37,551 bases of DNA from JAGVWT01 sp964538405 (GTDB lineage: Archaea > Nanobdellota > Nanobdellia > Pacearchaeales > GW2011-AR1). The position numbers and the translations under genes are program-made. The DNA lies in NCBI GenBank assembly GCA_964538405.1, contig CAZIET010000002.1:1-37551 (forward strand), given 5' to 3'. How positions within the stretch are numbered: the stretch's first letter is position 1; each line of letters starts with the position of its first letter. Below, in pieces: positions 19,570 to 28,543 of this stretch. Below the pieces are notes generated by a model. That model was given only the letters and a program-made list of their open reading frames with translations, ran no database searches and was not told the DNA's origin.

Positions 19570-21456
19570 ATGGCAGATAAATATACGGCAGAATCAATCA
19601 AAGTTTTGGAAGGTCTTGAAGCAGTAAGGTTGAGACCGGCCATGTATCTGGGTTCAACAGGTAAAGAGGGATTGCATCATTTAGTTTGGGAAACCATTGA
19701 CAACTCGGTTGATGAGGCATTGGCTGGACATTGCACTAAGATAGTCATGACTCTGAATGAAGATGGTTCTGTAACTGTGGAAGATGATGGAAGAGGGATT
19801 CCTGTAGACAAGCATCCAGATTATGGAGTTTCTGCCTTGCAGATTATTATGACCAAGCTTCATGCAGGAGGAAAATTTGACAAGAAGACATACGCTATTT
19901 CCGGAGGGCTTCATGGAGTGGGTATTACTTGTGTTAATGCAGTCTCAAAAAAATTCATAGCTGAAGTTAAAAGGGATGGGGGGTTATGGATGCAGGAATA
20001 TTCAAAAGGAGTCCCAAAAGCTCCTGTAAAAAAAGTAAAAGACTTGCCTTTATCAGAACATGGAACGACAATAACATTTTATCCAGATGATGAAATTTTT
20101 TCAACTACAAAATTTGACTGGCAAGTGTTGCAAACAAGATTCAGGGAAATAACTTTCTTGAATGCAGGACTGAAGATTATTTTGATTGACAAAAATAAAG
20201 GCAGAAAAGAGGAATTTGTTGCTGAAGGGGGATTGTCTGAATTTGTAAAATGGCTTAATGAGGGAAAGGAAGCATTGCACAAGCCAATTTATTTCAAAAG
20301 ACAGCAGGAAAACACAATTGTAGAGGTTGCCGTTCAATACAATAATTCCTACCAAGAAAATATTTTTGGTTTTGTAAATACTATTAATACTGTTGAAGGG
20401 GGAACTCATGTTGTGGGTTTCAAAACAGCAATAACGAGAGTAATGAATGATTACGTACAAAAGACTGGCGCTTTGAAAAAAGGAGAAGAAGCATTAGTTG
20501 GAGATGATGTAAGGGAAGGAATAACTGCAGTAATCAGCATTAAGATTCCCGAACCTCAGTTTGAAGGGCAGACTAAAACAAAATTAGGAAACTCTGAAAT
20601 AAAAGGAATGGTTGATTCAATTGTTACGCCGGCACTTTCTGCGTTTTTTGAAGAAAATCCAACAATCACAAAAAAAATAATCACAAAGGTTCTTGATGCT
20701 GCAAAGGCAAGAATTGCCGCAAGAAAGGCGAAAGAATTAGTGAGAAGAAAAAATGCGTTTTCACTTGGAGGTTTGCCCGGAAAGTTGGCTGACTGTTCAA
20801 GCAAGAGAACTGAAATGACTGAACTATACATAGTCGAAGGTCAGTCTGCTGGAGGCTCGGCGAAAGAAGCAAGAAACAAGGAAATCCAAGCTATTTTGCC
20901 ATTGAAAGGAAAGATATTGAATGTAGAAAAGTCATCTCCAGTAAGGGCATTATCCAACGAGGAAATCTCGAATTTAATTACTGCAATAGGAACTGGTGTT
21001 GGAGAAACATTCAGCGTTGACAAGGCAAGATACGGAAAAATAATAATCATGTGTGATGCAGATTCTGACGGTGAACATATTAAGACTCTTTTATTGACAT
21101 TCTTTTTCAGATTTATGCATCAACTAATTGAAAGCGGGAAAGTTTTTGTTGCGCTTCCTCCTTTGTACAAAGTAAGAAAAAAAGAGGATCATTATGTTCA
21201 TTCAGATGTAGAATTAAAAAAATTGGTTGGGGATTCACAGAATGCGAATGTAACCCGGTTCAAGGGTTTGGGAGAAATGTCAGCAGAACAATTGTGGGAG
21301 ACTACAATGGATCCAAAGACGAGAAAAATTAAAAAAATATTTATAGAAGATGCAGTTGAGGCCGATAGGGTATTTTCAATGCTTATGGGAGAAGATGTGC
21401 AGTCAAGAAAGAATTTCATTTCGGAAAATGCAAAGGAGGCAAATCTTGACATATGA
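19570..21456 (+). CDS. gyrB: DNA gyrase subunit B
   Basis: ATPase subunit of type II topoisomerase that, with GyrA, introduces negative supercoils. 628 residues. GHKL ATPase: MADKYTAESIKVLEGLEAVR, WETIDNSVDEALAG, VEDDGRGIPV, GGLHGVG. Transducer region TNVEGGTHVVGF-like (VEGGTHVVGFKTAIT). Toprim: EGQSAGGSAKEARNK (about 423; the usual EGDSAGGS has Asp where Gln stands here), ILPLKGKILNVEK, and CDADSDGEHIKTLLLTFFFR (about 494), with metal Asp residues intact. Length lacks the E. coli insert, like most gyrases. ATG 19570 is chosen by the conserved start. Operon with two small genes and gyrA. Bacterial-type gyrase in archaea is usually taken as transferred from bacteria. Confidence 0.94.
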   Translation: MADKYTAESIKVLEGLEAVRLRPAMYLGSTGKEGLHHLVWETIDNSVDEALAGHCTKIVMTLNEDGSVTVEDDGRGIPVDKHPDYGVSALQIIMTKLHAGGKFDKKTYAISGGLHGVGITCVNAVSKKFIAEVKRDGGLWMQEYSKGVPKAPVKKVKDLPLSEHGTTITFYPDDEIFSTTKFDWQVLQTRFREITFLNAGLKIILIDKNKGRKEEFVAEGGLSEFVKWLNEGKEALHKPIYFKRQQENTIVEVAVQYNNSYQENIFGFVNTINTVEGGTHVVGFKTAITRVMNDYVQKTGALKKGEEALVGDDVREGITAVISIKIPEPQFEGQTKTKLGNSEIKGMVDSIVTPALSAFFEENPTITKKIITKVLDAAKARIAARKAKELVRRKNAFSLGGLPGKLADCSSKRTEMTELYIVEGQSAGGSAKEARNKEIQAILPLKGKILNVEKSSPVRALSNEEISNLITAIGTGVGETFSVDKARYGKIIIMCDADSDGEHIKTLLLTFFFRFMHQLIESGKVFVALPPLYKVRKKEDHYVHSDVELKKLVGDSQNANVTRFKGLGEMSAEQLWETTMDPKTRKIKKIFIEDAVEADRVFSMLMGEDVQSRKNFISENAKEANLDI

Positions 21457-21779
21457 AAATCAACAAAAAAGATAGAAAGAAAATTGCGATTGGCATTTGG
21501 ATTTTATTAGGGCTACTTGCCTTAGGAGTGCTATATATTTTAGTCACTAAAATGCAGAATAAAAATGAGCCAATAACTGATGAAAACTATTTTTCGGATA
21601 ACAATTGCACCTGCACGGAAAGAAACAGGGATTACTGCATGGATGGCTTTGAATTGAAGGATAATCTTTGTTTTAATGAAACCCTGAAATTATACACCAA
21701 TGTTGTAAAAGGATGTTCCAAGTATAGATGTGAAACTGCAACTTATCGATTCAATAAATACACAAAAGACTGGAGATAA
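21453..21779 (+). CDS. Small Cys-rich membrane-anchored protein within gyrase operon
   Basis: 108 residues: basic N-terminus (MKINKKDRKKIAIG), one membrane helix (IWILLGLLALGVLYILV, about 15-31), then an extracellular domain with six Cys (CTCTERNRDYCMDGFELKD, NLCFNE, GCSKYRCE). It overlaps the gyrB stop by 4 bases and is followed by a zinc-ribbon gene. Unknown family; nothing suggests a direct role in gyrase function, but coupling is tight. Confidence 0.7.
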   Translation: MKINKKDRKKIAIGIWILLGLLALGVLYILVTKMQNKNEPITDENYFSDNNCTCTERNRDYCMDGFELKDNLCFNETLKLYTNVVKGCSKYRCETATYRFNKYTKDWR

Positions 21780-21782
21780 AAA

Positions 21783-22085
21783 ATGGCAAAAAAAGCAAAA
21801 TTAAAAACACCAGATTGGATTTTGGAAGGGTATGATTCAGAAGATGAATACAACAAGAAAAAGGGAGTAAAAAAGCAGAAGTCCGGAAAGACATTCAAAT
21901 TGAGAGAATGCCCTAAATGCAAGAGTGATGATGTTCGAGTAGTTCTTGGTGGTGACGAAGGAAGGGGGAGGCATGGATGGGAGTGCAGGAAATGCCAGTG
22001 GAGTGGAGAGAATGTTGTTGAAAGGGAATTAACAGAAGACCAATTCATGGAATATTTGGACAAGAAAGGAGAGCCCGTAGCATGA
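21783..22085 (+). CDS. Zinc-ribbon protein between gyrB and gyrA
   Basis: 100 residues, with a basic N-terminal tail and a zinc ribbon: RECPKCKSDDVRVVL (Cys-x2-Cys) and GWECRKCQWSGENVVE (Cys-x2-Cys), the pattern of small nucleic-acid- or TFIIS-like ribbons. It overlaps the gyrA start by 4 bases (ATGA). Function unknown; could modulate transcription or topology, by context only. Confidence 0.72.
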   Translation: MAKKAKLKTPDWILEGYDSEDEYNKKKGVKKQKSGKTFKLRECPKCKSDDVRVVLGGDEGRGRHGWECRKCQWSGENVVERELTEDQFMEYLDKKGEPVA

Positions 22086-24526
22086 CGAACGAAGAACAAA
22101 AGAAACTGGAAGAAGAGAAAGGAGTTATTGTAACTGAAGTCTCTGAAGAAATGAAAAAGGCATATCTTGACTATGCCATGAGTGTTATAGTTTCAAGAGC
22201 AATCCCTGCAGTTGAAGACGGAATGAAGCCAGTTCACAGAAGAATACTTTATGCAATGGACTTATTGGGATTGCAAAGCAACAAACAGACAAGAAAGTGT
22301 GCAAGAGTTGTCGGAGATGTTCTTGGTAAATTCCATCCACATGGGGATGTTGCAGTTTATGATTCATTAGTTAGAATGGCTCAGGATTTCTCTTTAAGAT
22401 ATCCTTTAATATTTGGGCAAGGAAATTTTGGATCAATTGATAATGATCCTCCGGCTGCTATGAGATATACAGAGGCAAAACTTAATCAAATAGCTGAAGA
22501 GTTGCTTGAAGATATAGACAAGGAAACGGTTGAATTCATTCCAAATTTTGATAATTCCACAAAAGAGCCTACATTATTACCTGGAAAATTACCAAACTTG
22601 TTATTGAATGGGGCAGCAGGAATTGCAGTTGGAATGGCTACAAATATTCCCCCCCATAATCTGACTGAAGTTGCAGATGCAATAAATGCTTACATAAAAA
22701 ACCCAGACATCACAATAGAAGAGTTGTGCAAAATAGTTCTTGGTCCTGATTTCCCAACTGGGGGAGCTGTAAATGGAGACATGGTTGAGATGTACAAGAC
22801 AGGAAAAGGAAGATTGATCATGAGGGGAAAGGTAACAACAGAATCAGACAAAGGGAGAGATTCCATCATTATAACTGAAATTCCATATATGCTTAATAAA
22901 ACAACTCTTGTTGAACAAATTGCGGCATTGATTCAGAATAAAAAAATAATTGATGTATCTGACTTGAGAGATGAATCTGCAAAAGGAAAGATAAGAATTG
23001 TTTTGGAGTTAAAGAAAAATGCAAATCCTAAATTCATAACAAATGCCTTGTACAAATATACCAGACTTCAGGATTCTTTCAATGCTAATTTTTTGGCATT
23101 AGTTGAAGGGCAACCAAGAGTATTGAACTTGAAACAGATTCTTGAAGAATATGTCAAATACAGGGAGAAGATTGTAACAAAAAGAACAAAGTTTGATTTG
23201 AAAAAATCCAAGGAAAGACAGGAAATTGTTGAGGGATTGCTTATTGCATTGAAGAATATTGATGAAGTAATAGCTTTAATCAAGAAATCCAAAGGGACAA
23301 CTGAAGCATCCGATGCATTAACTTCTAAATTCAAACTTACCAAAAATCAGGCCAAGGCAGTTTTGGAAACAAGATTGCAGCAATTAACCTCTTTGGAAAC
23401 CACAAAACTAAAAGAAGAGGCTGAAGAATTAAAGATTAAAATTGCAGAATATGAGAATATCCTTGGAGATGTAAAAGAAGTATTGAAAATAATTACAAGA
23501 GAGGTTTCTGAATTGAAGAGAAAATATGGTGATGGAAGAAGAACTTCAATTGCACACAGAATAACTGAATTATCTGAGAAAGAGTTGGTTCAGAAGAAAG
23601 AAATTGTAGTAACGATAACCGATAAGGGATATACTAAAAGAATGGATGTGAAGAGCTACAAGGAGCAGAAAAGAGGAGGAAAGGGAGTAATTGGAAGCGG
23701 ATTAACGACCGGAGACTTTGTAAAACAGATTATTACTTGTTCAACCCATGATTATTTGCTGTTTTTTACTTCCAGAGGAAGATTGTTGTGGTTAAAGGCG
23801 CATGAGATTCCTGAAACTGAAAGGTACGGAAAAGGAAAAGCTTTGGTTAATCTTTTGAGCCTGAAAGAAGAGACAATAACAAATGTAATTTCCGTGAAGA
23901 ACTTTGAAGGATTCTTGTTCATGGCCACAAAAAAAGGAGTCGTGAAAAAGATTTCACTGGAAAATTTCTCAAATCCAAGGGCTGGGGGAATTCGTGCCAT
24001 TAATCTGCCGGAAGACAATTCTGATGCTCTTATTGGAGTTGATTTGGTAAAAGAAGGACAGGAAGTTCTACTTGCTTCGAAGAAAGGACAGGCTGTGAGG
24101 TTCAATAGCTCTGACGTAAGAGATATGGGAAGGGCAAGCTATGGAGTTACAGGAATCAATTTGGATAAAGTGGATGAAGTTGTAAGCCTTGAGATTATTG
24201 ATACAAAGGAAGTATTAACAATTTCCAAACTAGGATATGGAAAAAGAACAGAAGTGGAAAATTACAGGAAGACTGCTCGTGGTGGAAAGGGAGTGATCAA
24301 TTTGAAGATTACCGATAAAACAGGAGATGTCGTGAAAACAATCTCTGCAAATGAGAATGATGGAATAATAATTACGACTGCAAAAGGAATTGTGATAAGG
24401 ACAAACCTATCCAACATCAGAGTAATGGGAAGAGCTGCGCAAGGTGTAAGAATTGTTAAATTGCAGTCTGGAGATCATGTTACTGACTTGATAAGGGTTG
24501 TAGATATTATTGAGAATGAAGAGTAG
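22082..24526 (+). CDS. gyrA: DNA gyrase subunit A
   Basis: Breakage-reunion subunit of gyrase. 814 residues. DNA-cleavage domain: VSRAIPAVEDGMKPVHRRIL, VVGDVLGKFHPHGDVAVYDS, MAQDFSLRYPLI, GQGNFGSIDNDPPAAMRYTE with catalytic Tyr128. C-terminal beta-pinwheel with the GyrA box QKRGGKG (about residues 529-535), which marks gyrase and not topoisomerase IV, plus repeated blades (ARGGKGVINLK; GRASYGVTGINL; GRAAQGVRIVKL). Overlaps the zinc-ribbon gene by 4 bases. An inverted repeat follows its stop. Confidence 0.95.
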   Translation: MTNEEQKKLEEEKGVIVTEVSEEMKKAYLDYAMSVIVSRAIPAVEDGMKPVHRRILYAMDLLGLQSNKQTRKCARVVGDVLGKFHPHGDVAVYDSLVRMAQDFSLRYPLIFGQGNFGSIDNDPPAAMRYTEAKLNQIAEELLEDIDKETVEFIPNFDNSTKEPTLLPGKLPNLLLNGAAGIAVGMATNIPPHNLTEVADAINAYIKNPDITIEELCKIVLGPDFPTGGAVNGDMVEMYKTGKGRLIMRGKVTTESDKGRDSIIITEIPYMLNKTTLVEQIAALIQNKKIIDVSDLRDESAKGKIRIVLELKKNANPKFITNALYKYTRLQDSFNANFLALVEGQPRVLNLKQILEEYVKYREKIVTKRTKFDLKKSKERQEIVEGLLIALKNIDEVIALIKKSKGTTEASDALTSKFKLTKNQAKAVLETRLQQLTSLETTKLKEEAEELKIKIAEYENILGDVKEVLKIITREVSELKRKYGDGRRTSIAHRITELSEKELVQKKEIVVTITDKGYTKRMDVKSYKEQKRGGKGVIGSGLTTGDFVKQIITCSTHDYLLFFTSRGRLLWLKAHEIPETERYGKGKALVNLLSLKEETITNVISVKNFEGFLFMATKKGVVKKISLENFSNPRAGGIRAINLPEDNSDALIGVDLVKEGQEVLLASKKGQAVRFNSSDVRDMGRASYGVTGINLDKVDEVVSLEIIDTKEVLTISKLGYGKRTEVENYRKTARGGKGVINLKITDKTGDVVKTISANENDGIIITTAKGIVIRTNLSNIRVMGRAAQGVRIVKLQSGDHVTDLIRVVDIIENEE

Positions 24527-24544
24527 TGTCACTAAATGGTGACA
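24527..24544. promoter_or_regulatory. Inverted repeat TGTCAC-N6-GTGACA after gyrA
   Basis: 6-bp perfect arms immediately after the gyrA stop (24524-24526). It lies upstream of the TATA box TTTATAAAT (24558-24566) of the secreted-protein gene at 24587, so it may be a regulatory site for that gene or a 3' stem for gyrA mRNA. No T-run follows, so a simple terminator is less likely. Confidence 0.4.
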
Positions 24545-24586
24545 ACTAATAGAAAGATTTATAAATAATATTTTTTACAGATTATA

Positions 24587-25066
24587 ATGAAAAATTTACT
24601 TAGAAGGATTGGATTGGTTGGTGCTCTAGCTGGAAGCCTTGGAATTAGTACTCAAGCAGCAAATGCTCAGACGTGCTTAATTCCACATGATACTGTCTTG
24701 GATTTAGTTTTAACTATGATTGATTCTGTAGATAGAAGGAAAATGATTACTGATGCAGATGGAAAAGTTTACATTAAAGTTGAAGATGATTTAGATACTA
24801 TTAACGAACTTATTAGGAATACCGATAAATACATGGTAACACCAGGTCAAAATAATACTGATAAGAATTTTGTTTATGAAACATTAGAAAGAGCTTTAGG
24901 GACATTAGAACCGCACGATAATTATGTTATAGAACTCAATCTTAAAGGAGATAAGGTATTAAGACCGGGAGAGGTATCAAATATTTATAATAGAGATGGG
25001 CGACAATTAAGAGCGTCTGTGATGTACCCTAATTGTCAAAATTCATTTTTGAAGTTTGAGGAATAA
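24587..25066 (+). CDS. Secreted protein, unknown
   Basis: 159 residues with a signal peptide (MKNLLRRIGLVGALAGSLG, cleavage after about AANA-Q) and a small, acidic mature domain (DTVLDLVLTMIDSVDRR, VYIKVEDDLDTINELIRN). No membrane helix after the signal peptide, so a secreted, soluble product. Two Cys only. No family recognised. TATA box TTTATAAAT is 25 bp upstream. Forms an operon with the next secreted gene, 3 bases away. Confidence 0.65.
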   Translation: MKNLLRRIGLVGALAGSLGISTQAANAQTCLIPHDTVLDLVLTMIDSVDRRKMITDADGKVYIKVEDDLDTINELIRNTDKYMVTPGQNNTDKNFVYETLERALGTLEPHDNYVIELNLKGDKVLRPGEVSNIYNRDGRQLRASVMYPNCQNSFLKFEE

Positions 25067-25069
25067 TAA

Positions 25070-25534
25070 ATGAAGAACTTAAAACAAAAGGTAGCAAGTG
25101 CTTTAGCAGGATTAGGGATGAGTTTAGTAAGTGCTTTAAATTTTTCTCAGGCTACTGAAGCAAGATTTCCTTTTAATGATGTAACTAAATGCTACCCCTT
25201 GGAAGTATATGCTGGTTTCCAAAGAGGTATAGTAGAAGGTACTGCTAGAACCCCAAGATATGATATTGAAGGTCTTGCGATTATTAGGGATCTTGACGGA
25301 GATAAGGAGATTGACGAAGTAGTATTTCCATATTTAGATACGCCAAATGGTCCATTAAAAATTATTAAAAGGGCGCCCGGTAGAAAAAGTCCTTCATATA
25401 AACCTATGAATCTTCCCCCACATTATGGATTTGATTTAGATATGTATGGTCTTGATAACTTGGGAAAAGTTGTAATAATGAATATCTTTCAGGATGAGTT
25501 TGATCATACTGGGATGAAAGGATGTATTAATTAA
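25070..25534 (+). CDS. Secreted protein with EF-hand-like DxDGDxxxD loop
   Basis: 154 residues, signal peptide (about 1-32, SALAGLGMSLVSALNFSQA). Mature part contains GLAIIRDLDGDKEIDEVVFP, a calcium-binding-like loop (D-x-D-G-D-x-x-x-D), and ends in two strands with Cys near the end. It is related to the minus-strand protein at 28984-29283, which has an equivalent loop IDADGDNIVDQAFFP. Function unknown; perhaps a small secreted calcium-stabilised factor. The stop overlaps the convergent nuclease gene by 4 bases. Confidence 0.65.
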   Translation: MKNLKQKVASALAGLGMSLVSALNFSQATEARFPFNDVTKCYPLEVYAGFQRGIVEGTARTPRYDIEGLAIIRDLDGDKEIDEVVFPYLDTPNGPLKIIKRAPGRKSPSYKPMNLPPHYGFDLDMYGLDNLGKVVIMNIFQDEFDHTGMKGCIN

Positions 25535-26352
25535 CTCTTTTCTTTCAATTCATAATATTCATCAAGAGTCAACTGCTTTGAAGGAGCTTTGTTTCCCCAT
25601 GCAGGACAAATTGGTTTGAATTCACACCAATGGCATAACAAAGATTTTGTTGGAGCAAATTCCTTTGTCGATTCAATTTCCTTTATCAGATTTATAGTAT
25701 CTTCTTTCAGATTCTTCAGCTGCTCATCTGTTCTTTTTGAGTGGATTCTTTTATTGAATGAGAGGTAATGCCAAATTAGAATCACTTTTTTGTCTTCACC
25801 ATACATTTCCTTTATTGCAATTGAATACAATGCCAATTGCCTGTCATTCTCAATGGCTTCATCAGTTGGAAGAGTATTTGATGTTTTGTAATCATGAACT
25901 TCATATTCTTCTGTTTTTGTGTTGTAGCAAAGCCTGTCAATAAACCCCCTAATCTTGTATCTACCCTCTTTGTCTAAATTAATTGTAATTTCTTTTTCAA
26001 CTTCAATTGTGTCCTCATCAAAAGGCTTGTTCTTTAGATAATAGTTAATCAAGAATTGGATCCCTTTGTTGAAATAATCATCCTTGGTCATGTTCTTCTT
26101 CACTATTGGGATCTCTTCTTCAAAATCCTCTTTCCAGTTCTGAGCATAGTTCACTATCACTTCATCGATTTCCGGGATTCTCTTGTTCTTTACCTGTATG
26201 TAGAGCCATTCCAAAGTCCTGTGCACTGAGCTTCCCAAATGGGATTCAATTGTTTTTTCTATATCAGGAATTATTTTGTCTATATACCTAAACTTGAACT
26301 TCAGCTTGCATTGTTCAAACGTGCTCAATCTTGAATGAGAAAATACCTCCAT
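25531..26352 (-). CDS. PD-(D/E)xK nuclease, Cas4/RecB-like, with probable Fe-S cluster
   Basis: 273 residues of the PD-(D/E)xK superfamily (PDDEXK_1). N-terminus MEVFSHSRLSTFEQCKLKFK with the first Cys and the RecB-type Ser-x-Tyr-like entry, GSSVHRTLEWL, then IRGFIDRLCYNTKTEEYEVH and DYKTSN (G-x-x-D-R and the D-Y-K-T catalytic triad), QLALYSIAI (motif Q-x-x-x-Y), and a C-terminal CHWCEFKPICP. The four Cys (one N-terminal, three C-terminal) fit a 4Fe-4S cluster as in Cas4 and AddB. No CRISPR or cas gene is near, so probably a repair exonuclease. Confidence 0.82.
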   Translation of the reverse strand: MEVFSHSRLSTFEQCKLKFKFRYIDKIIPDIEKTIESHLGSSVHRTLEWLYIQVKNKRIPEIDEVIVNYAQNWKEDFEEEIPIVKKNMTKDDYFNKGIQFLINYYLKNKPFDEDTIEVEKEITINLDKEGRYKIRGFIDRLCYNTKTEEYEVHDYKTSNTLPTDEAIENDRQLALYSIAIKEMYGEDKKVILIWHYLSFNKRIHSKRTDEQLKNLKEDTINLIKEIESTKEFAPTKSLLCHWCEFKPICPAWGNKAPSKQLTLDEYYELKEKS

Positions 26353-26392
26353 TTTTGTTCAAAACTTAGAAAAAATAGATTGTTATAAACTT

Positions 26393-27265
26393 TTAGGCAG
26401 AAGTATTAGTGGTTGTGTTGGATTCTGCGGAAGTATTTGTTGTATTTTCTGCAGTTGTTTCAACTTCCGACTCTACTTCAACTTCTTCTGTTTCTGGAAG
26501 GTCTCTAGCCATGAATCCCCACCAGGGTTTCTTTATTACTATAATGGTTCCCGTTTCTGCATCAACATCTGCTTCAAGGTTCTCGTCCACTGGAATTATA
26601 AAGAACAATCTTGCCTTTTTCTTTACTTTGACTTCATATTCTCCCTCTTCATTCAGATCCATTGATTCATTTTCAAGTTTAGCCTTTATTCTTTCCCTTA
26701 TTTTCATCTTTACTTCATCCGGAAGGACTTTTATTGGACGAGTTTCGTTTCCAAACCTTCCATACAATGTTCCATTTTCCTTGTATAACTCAACGGTTGT
26801 GGAAGCATTCACCCTTTTTGTCTGTATTATCACATTTCCGGAATTTCCTGCGTGAATTGTCATTTCTCTTGTTCCGTTAACCATGCATTTCATTGTAGAA
26901 CCGGAGCAGCTGCAGTTTACAGGACATTCCGTGGCGTTTTTTATCCTTAACCTGTTTTTCTCCTGCAGAATCATTCTTTTTTGATCATCGCTTAGTCTTG
27001 CTCTGAACTCATTCTTTTCCCTAATCTCTCCATCTTTAGCCTTTATTCTTCTTTCTTCTTTTATCCTTATTTCACCATTCTTTTCTTCTGTTTTGGTTTT
27101 AACTTCTACTTCAGTTTCAGTGTTTGAAGATTCCGAGTTTGAAGATTCCGTTGATGAATCTGAACTGCTTCCAGAACTATTTGAACCTTCTTCAGCAATT
27201 ACAAAAGAATTAACCATTACCAAAAATGTAAATACAAAAAACAAACCAATAACCAACTTCTTCAT
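26393..27265 (-). CDS. Secreted acidic, Ser/Thr-rich protein
   Basis: 290 residues. Signal peptide (MKKLVIGLFFVFTFLVMVNS), a Ser/Glu-rich stretch (about 27-55), a highly charged middle, CPVNCSCSGSTMKCMVNG (four Cys, a small disulfide knot), beta-rich domain with many N-x-S/T sequons (NASTTVELYKENGTLYGRF) and an acidic Thr/Asn-rich tail (TTAENTTNTSAESNTTT). No C-terminal membrane helix. Presumably cell-surface or secreted, possibly N-glycosylated. TATA box TTTATAAAT about 25 bp from the ATG overlaps the aIF2-gamma stop region. Confidence 0.68.
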   Translation of the reverse strand: MKKLVIGLFFVFTFLVMVNSFVIAEEGSNSSGSSSDSSTESSNSESSNTETEVEVKTKTEEKNGEIRIKEERRIKAKDGEIREKNEFRARLSDDQKRMILQEKNRLRIKNATECPVNCSCSGSTMKCMVNGTREMTIHAGNSGNVIIQTKRVNASTTVELYKENGTLYGRFGNETRPIKVLPDEVKMKIRERIKAKLENESMDLNEEGEYEVKVKKKARLFFIIPVDENLEADVDAETGTIIVIKKPWWGFMARDLPETEEVEVESEVETTAENTTNTSAESNTTTNTSA

Positions 27266-27296
27266 GAGTTGTTAACAGAAAAATTGTTTATAAATA

Positions 27297-28493
27297 TTAC
27301 TTTACCAAAATTCCCCAACCAATAAGTCTCCAGTGTCCTTGAATATTTCTTGCGATTCCAACATTATCCCCTTCCAAAGGAACTATTGGAATGTTCAGTG
27401 ACAACTCAATATCATTTGTTTTTTTATCTATTTTTTCGACAATTCCAACAGTTATAGTGGTATTTGCACTTAACATCAACATTTCCTTGTGCTTTATTTC
27501 CTCAATCTTTTGCTCATCATTAATTCCAGAAATATTCTTGAATAATTCCGGCTTCATTTTTATCTTGTAAGTTATTTCAGGCAAGCCACCCTTTACTGAA
27601 ACCAAGCATCCAGTCAGTGAATCTGTTTTCGTCAAGAAAGGATCAAGAGCAGTTTCAATTGAAATGCTCACTCCCGGGGTCGCTTCCTTTACTGGTTGAC
27701 TTCCCTTGTACAAAGAAAGAACTTTTGTAGTAAGAGTTTCATAGATTTGCTGATTTGCTTTTTTAGTGCTTAATCCGGGCTTGATTTCTATTTCGTCTCC
27801 AATCTTTAATTTTCCAGATTTTAGAATTCCTCCTAAAACCCCTCCCTTTAGATCGCTAATTTTAGTTCCTGGCCTGTTAACATCAAAGCTTCTTGCAATC
27901 AGGAACAACGGTTTTGCATTTAGGTCTCTTTTTGGAATTTCCATTTTAGCCAACTGTTCAATTACTCTGTCCAAATTGATTTCTTGCAAAGTTGAAACCG
28001 GAATTATTGGCGCATTTTCTGCAAATGTTCCATTTACAAAATTCTTTATTTCATTGTAACTCTTCATTGCCTGCTCTTTTGTGACAAGATCGATTTTGTT
28101 TTGAACTATAATTATATTCTTGATTTTCTTTGCCTGCAGTGCCATGAAGTGCTCTTTTGTCTGCGGCTTTATCCCTTCGTTTGCGGCTATAAGTAAAATT
28201 GCGGCGTCAATAATTGCGGCTCCTGAAAGCATGGTTGCCATAAGCATTTCGTGTCCTGGAGCATCTATGAAGCTGACGTATCTGTATGGAGTAGAATTTT
28301 TTTCATTCTTGTTTGTGAACCCTTCTTTGGTTTTGTAAATTGTCATTTCCGCATAGCCTAATTTTATTGTAATTCCTCTTTTAAGCCCCTCTGAATGTGT
28401 ATCTGTGAACTTTCCAGTAAGCTTGCTCAAGAAAGTGGTTTTTCCATGGTCTATATGCCCCACAATTCCGACGTTTATCTCTGGTATGTCCAT
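27297..28493 (-). CDS. Translation initiation factor aIF2 subunit gamma
   Basis: GTPase of heterotrimeric aIF2, which delivers initiator Met-tRNA to the ribosome. 398 residues. G1 GHIDHGKTTFL, G3 DAPGHEMLM, G4 NKIDLV, G5 VSTLQ, then the beta-barrel domains FLIARSFDVNRPGTKI and GGVLGGILKSGKLKIGDEIE. The zinc knuckle, usually two Cys pairs between switch 1 and G3, is missing: the segment GFTNKNEKNSTPYRYVSFID has no Cys. Shares a 51-bp intergene with the divergent Nudix gene. The S6e gene is close by, as in many archaea. Confidence 0.93.
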   Translation of the reverse strand: MDIPEINVGIVGHIDHGKTTFLSKLTGKFTDTHSEGLKRGITIKLGYAEMTIYKTKEGFTNKNEKNSTPYRYVSFIDAPGHEMLMATMLSGAAIIDAAILLIAANEGIKPQTKEHFMALQAKKIKNIIIVQNKIDLVTKEQAMKSYNEIKNFVNGTFAENAPIIPVSTLQEINLDRVIEQLAKMEIPKRDLNAKPLFLIARSFDVNRPGTKISDLKGGVLGGILKSGKLKIGDEIEIKPGLSTKKANQQIYETLTTKVLSLYKGSQPVKEATPGVSISIETALDPFLTKTDSLTGCLVSVKGGLPEITYKIKMKPELFKNISGINDEQKIEEIKHKEMLMLSANTTITVGIVEKIDKKTNDIELSLNIPIVPLEGDNVGIARNIQGHWRLIGWGILVK

Positions 28494-28514
28494 GGCTTTA
28501 TAGGCAAGAAATAG

Positions 28515-28522
28515 TTTTTAAG
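28515..28522. promoter_or_regulatory. Shared TATA-like box of aIF2-gamma and Nudix genes
   Basis: TTTTTAAG, centred at 28518.5, exactly midway between the divergent start codons 28493 (-) and 28544 (+), 25.5 bp from each. The start-to-start distance, 51 bp, equals that of the 15895/15946 pair, so one TBP site may serve both. Confidence 0.45.
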
Positions 28523-28543
28523 GTTTGGTGTTTCTTTGATTTT

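Noticed and set aside
21743..22099. Minus-strand frame of 118 codons opposite the zinc-ribbon gene
   Set aside because: Ser/Phe/His-rich shadow with no promoter, opposite a gene with clear Cys pairs.
25531..26352. Cas4 of a CRISPR system
   Set aside because: No CRISPR repeats or other cas genes nearby; RecB-like nucleases with Fe-S clusters are common repair proteins.
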